Assembly (NCBI RefSeq): GCF_030316765.1
Contig: NZ_JASZYT010000001.1
Coordinates: 1 to 64,000, forward strand
DNA length: 64,000 nt
Source of the DNA: Variovorax saccharolyticus
Lineage (GTDB): Bacteria; Pseudomonadota; Gammaproteobacteria; Burkholderiales; Burkholderiaceae_C
Direction of reading: 5' to 3'
The notes below the pieces were generated by a model. It made no database searches. It had not been told where the DNA came from and saw only the letters and a list, made by a program, of their open reading frames with translations. This document shows, one piece after another, positions 61,577 to 64,000 of this stretch; the first letter of the stretch is position 1, and every line of letters begins with the position of its first letter. The translations under genes were made by a program, and so were the position numbers.

Positions 61577-64000
61577 ATGAATGCTTTTCTTCGCCTCGGC
61601 TGGCGCACGCTCTGGCGCGACCTGCGCGCCGGTGAACTCCGTCTCCTGATCGTCGCCGTGCTGCTGGCGGTGGCCGCGCTGACCGCGGTCGGTTTCTTCG
61701 CCGACCGGCTCAAGGGCGGCCTGCAGCGCGACGCGCGCCAGCTGCTGGGCGGCGACGCGGTGCTCGCGAGCGACAACCCGACGCCGCCGGCCTTCGTCGA
61801 ACGCGCGCGGGCGCTGGGCCTGCAGGGTGCCGGCACCTACGGCTTCCCGACCATGGCGCGCGCCAGCGAGGCCCAGGGCGGCGCCACCAAGCTGGTGGCG
61901 CTCAAGGCCGTGGCGCCCGGCTATCCGCTGCGCGGCGCGGTGCAGGTGGCGGCCGGCACCGAGGGGCCGGGCGAGCCCACGCGCGAAGTACCGGCGCCCG
62001 GCGAGGCCTGGGTCGACGGGCCGCTGCTCGAATCGCTCGCACTCAAGGTCGGCGACACGCTGATGCTCGGCGATGCCGGGCTGCGCATCGCGCGCGTGAT
62101 CACCCTGGAGCCCGACCGGGGAGCCGGCTTCATGAGCTTCGCGCCGCGCGTGATGCTGAACCAGGCCGACATCGCCCGGACCGGGCTGGTGCAGCCGGCC
62201 AGCCGCGTCAGCTATCGCTTCGCGGTGGCGGGCGAGGCGGCCGCGGTGAAGCGCTTCAGCGACGAGGTCGATGCAGCGATCAAGAAAGGCGAGTTGCGGG
62301 GCGCCCGGCTCGAATCCTTCGAGAGCGGCCGGCCCGAGATGCGCCAGACGCTCGACCGGGCCGAGAAATTCCTCAATCTCGTGGCGCTGCTGGCCGCACT
62401 GCTGTCGGCCGTGGCCGTGGCGCTGGCGGCGCGCGGCTTCGCTGCCAGCCACCTCGACGACTGCGCGATGCTGCGCGTGCTGGGCCAGAGCCAGCGCACC
62501 ATCGCGGCCGCCTATGCCTTCGAGTTCGCGGTGATCGGCGTGGTCGCCAGCGCGATCGGCGTCGCCATCGGCTATGGCGTGCACTATGTCTTCGTGCTGC
62601 TGCTGGCCGGCCTGGTCGAGAGCGCGCTGCCGGCGCCGACCCTGTGGCCGGTGGCTTTCGGCCTCGGCGTCGGCCTCACGCTGCTGTTCGCCTTCGGGCT
62701 GCCGCCGGTGCTGCAGCTGGCGAAGGTGCCGCCGTTGCGCGTGATCCGGCGCGATGTCGGCAATCTCAAGCCGGCCTCGATCGCGCTGCTCGGGCTGGGC
62801 GTGGCGGGCTTCGCGGCCCTGCTGGTCGCGGCCAGCAGCGACCTCAAGCTCGGCTTGATCGCGGTCGGCGGCTTCGCGGGCGCGGTGGCGGTGTTCGCGC
62901 TCCTGAGCTGGCTGGCGGTCTGGGTGCTGCGGCGCAGCGTCAACGAGGCCACCGCACCGCGCTGGCTGGTTTTGGCGACGCGGCAGATCTCGGCCCGCCC
63001 GGCCTACGCGGTGGTGCAGGTGAGCGCGCTGGCGGTCGGCCTGCTGGCCCTGATCCTGCTGGTGCTGCTGCGCACCGACCTCGTGTCGAGCTGGCGCAAG
63101 GCCACGCCGCCCGATGCGCCGAACCGCTTCGTGATCAATGTGATGCCCGACCAGAGCGATGCCTTCCAGAAGAGCCTGCGCGCCAGCGGCGTGCAGAAGT
63201 TCGACTGGTACCCGATGATCCGCGGCCGGCTGGTGGCGATCAACGACAAGCCGGTCTCGCCCGACGACTACAGCGAGGACCGCGCCAAGCGGCTGGTCGA
63301 TCGCGAGTTCAACCTCAGCAACAGCGCCGAGGCGCCGCCGCACAACCTGGTCACCGCCGGCGCCTGGAAGACGGATGCCGCGGGCGAGCTCAGCGTAGAG
63401 GAGGGGCTGGCCCAGACCCTGGGCCTGAAACTCGGCGACAGCCTGCGCTTCGACATCGGCGGCCAGCAGAACGAGGCCCGCATCACCTCGCTGCGCAAGG
63501 TCGACTGGGGATCGATGCATGCCAACTTCTTCGTCATGTACACAGTCGCTTCGCTGGCCGACGTGCCGGTCACCTACATGGGCGCCTTCCGCGCCCCCGA
63601 GGTCAAGGGTTTCGACAACGCGCTGGTGCGCAGCTACCCCAACGTCACGAATGTCGACATGAGCGCCACCATCGGCCAGGTGCAGCGCGTGCTCGACCAG
63701 GTGATCCGGGCGGTCGAATTTCTGTTCGGCTTCACGCTCGCGGCCGGACTGGTGGTGCTGTTCGCCGCCGTCACGGCGACGCGCGAGGAGCGCGCGCGCG
63801 AGTTCGCGGTGATGCGGGCGGTGGGCGCGCGGGCCAGCCTGCTGCGCCAGGTGCAGCGGGCGGAGCTCGCCGGGGTCGGGCTGCTGGCCGGCTTCCTGGC
63901 CAGCATCGTGGCCTCGGTGATCGGCTGGGCGCTGGCGCGCTTCGTGTTCGAGTTCACCTGGACCGCATCCCCCCTGGTGCTGGTCGCCGGCGCGCTCGCG
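61577..64000 (+). CDS. YbbP/FtsX-type ABC transporter permease (cut by window edge)
   Basis: At least 808 residues, running off the right edge. An N-terminal helix (LLIVAVLLAVAALTAVGFFA) leads to a periplasmic MacB-like domain, then FtsX-type permease helices (about 255-390) and a second set near 480 and 715-808. Matches include LNLVALLAALLSAVAVALAARG and EERAREFAVMRAVGARASL. YbbP-type permeases work with a YbbA ATPase, not seen here. The start ATG 61577 lies 46 bases behind fdhD. Confidence 0.9.
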   Translation, partial: MNAFLRLGWRTLWRDLRAGELRLLIVAVLLAVAALTAVGFFADRLKGGLQRDARQLLGGDAVLASDNPTPPAFVERARALGLQGAGTYGFPTMARASEAQGGATKLVALKAVAPGYPLRGAVQVAAGTEGPGEPTREVPAPGEAWVDGPLLESLALKVGDTLMLGDAGLRIARVITLEPDRGAGFMSFAPRVMLNQADIARTGLVQPASRVSYRFAVAGEAAAVKRFSDEVDAAIKKGELRGARLESFESGRPEMRQTLDRAEKFLNLVALLAALLSAVAVALAARGFAASHLDDCAMLRVLGQSQRTIAAAYAFEFAVIGVVASAIGVAIGYGVHYVFVLLLAGLVESALPAPTLWPVAFGLGVGLTLLFAFGLPPVLQLAKVPPLRVIRRDVGNLKPASIALLGLGVAGFAALLVAASSDLKLGLIAVGGFAGAVAVFALLSWLAVWVLRRSVNEATAPRWLVLATRQISARPAYAVVQVSALAVGLLALILLVLLRTDLVSSWRKATPPDAPNRFVINVMPDQSDAFQKSLRASGVQKFDWYPMIRGRLVAINDKPVSPDDYSEDRAKRLVDREFNLSNSAEAPPHNLVTAGAWKTDAAGELSVEEGLAQTLGLKLGDSLRFDIGGQQNEARITSLRKVDWGSMHANFFVMYTVASLADVPVTYMGAFRAPEVKGFDNALVRSYPNVTNVDMSATIGQVQRVLDQVIRAVEFLFGFTLAAGLVVLFAAVTATREERAREFAVMRAVGARASLLRQVQRAELAGVGLLAGFLASIVASVIGWALARFVFEFTWTASPLVLVAGALA

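Overview
The window is a high-GC, gene-dense bacterial chromosome segment. Gene order and protein families fit a betaproteobacterium of the Comamonadaceae, most like Variovorax; this is inferred from recall, not from a search. I support 65 protein genes, the first and last cut by the window edges. I saw no rRNA, tRNA, CRISPR array or intact transposase. No gene-free stretch exceeds 300 bases; the longest are 7809-8095 and 24216-24494.

Left third (1-24.3 kb): a very large FAD/Fe-S/CCG oxidoreductase; HIT and DUF971 proteins; the ubiquinone genes ubiE, ubiJ and ubiB with a Tim44-like protein and a large inverted-repeat element between them; a sodium:solute symporter; an FmdB-type zinc ribbon protein; a DUF502 membrane protein; and aspS. 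Behind the aspS terminator lies what looks like an internally deleted group IIC intron, then a small toxin-antitoxin pair whose toxin frame runs into nudB. An endonuclease/exonuclease/phosphatase protein, folE, a BLUF blue-light sensor and a DUF429 protein follow. Next is an envelope-stress block (CsbD, a BON lipoprotein, and a divergent operon of DUF1328, YqjD-like, YqjE-like, a small membrane protein and a ferritin-like protein), beside a CHASE3 histidine kinase, a NarL-type regulator and a lone receiver protein.

Middle (24.4-42.6 kb): mostly housekeeping. It holds AsmA, a MoeB/ThiF protein, a CtpA-type protease, gpmA, a rhodanese, grxC, secB, gpsA, scpA, two lipoproteins, a SulP transporter, metG, a GNAT protein, a patatin, the Fe-S carrier Mrp/ApbC and a LysR regulator.

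Right third (42.6-61.5 kb): a formate-oxidation region with two different formate dehydrogenases. The first is a soluble NAD-linked enzyme of two genes, with FdsG and FdsB fused, behind a LysR gene and a 26-bp dyad. The second is a Tat-exported periplasmic enzyme (FdhA, FdhB, cytochrome b FdhC) with a TorD-like chaperone, a Tat-signal mini-protein, DUF3305 and DUF3306 proteins, a multi-cluster ferredoxin, two small exported proteins and FdhD. Its core genes follow a 24-bp near-perfect palindrome. Together they could send formate electrons either to NADH or to the quinone pool. A YbbP/FtsX-type permease runs off the right edge.
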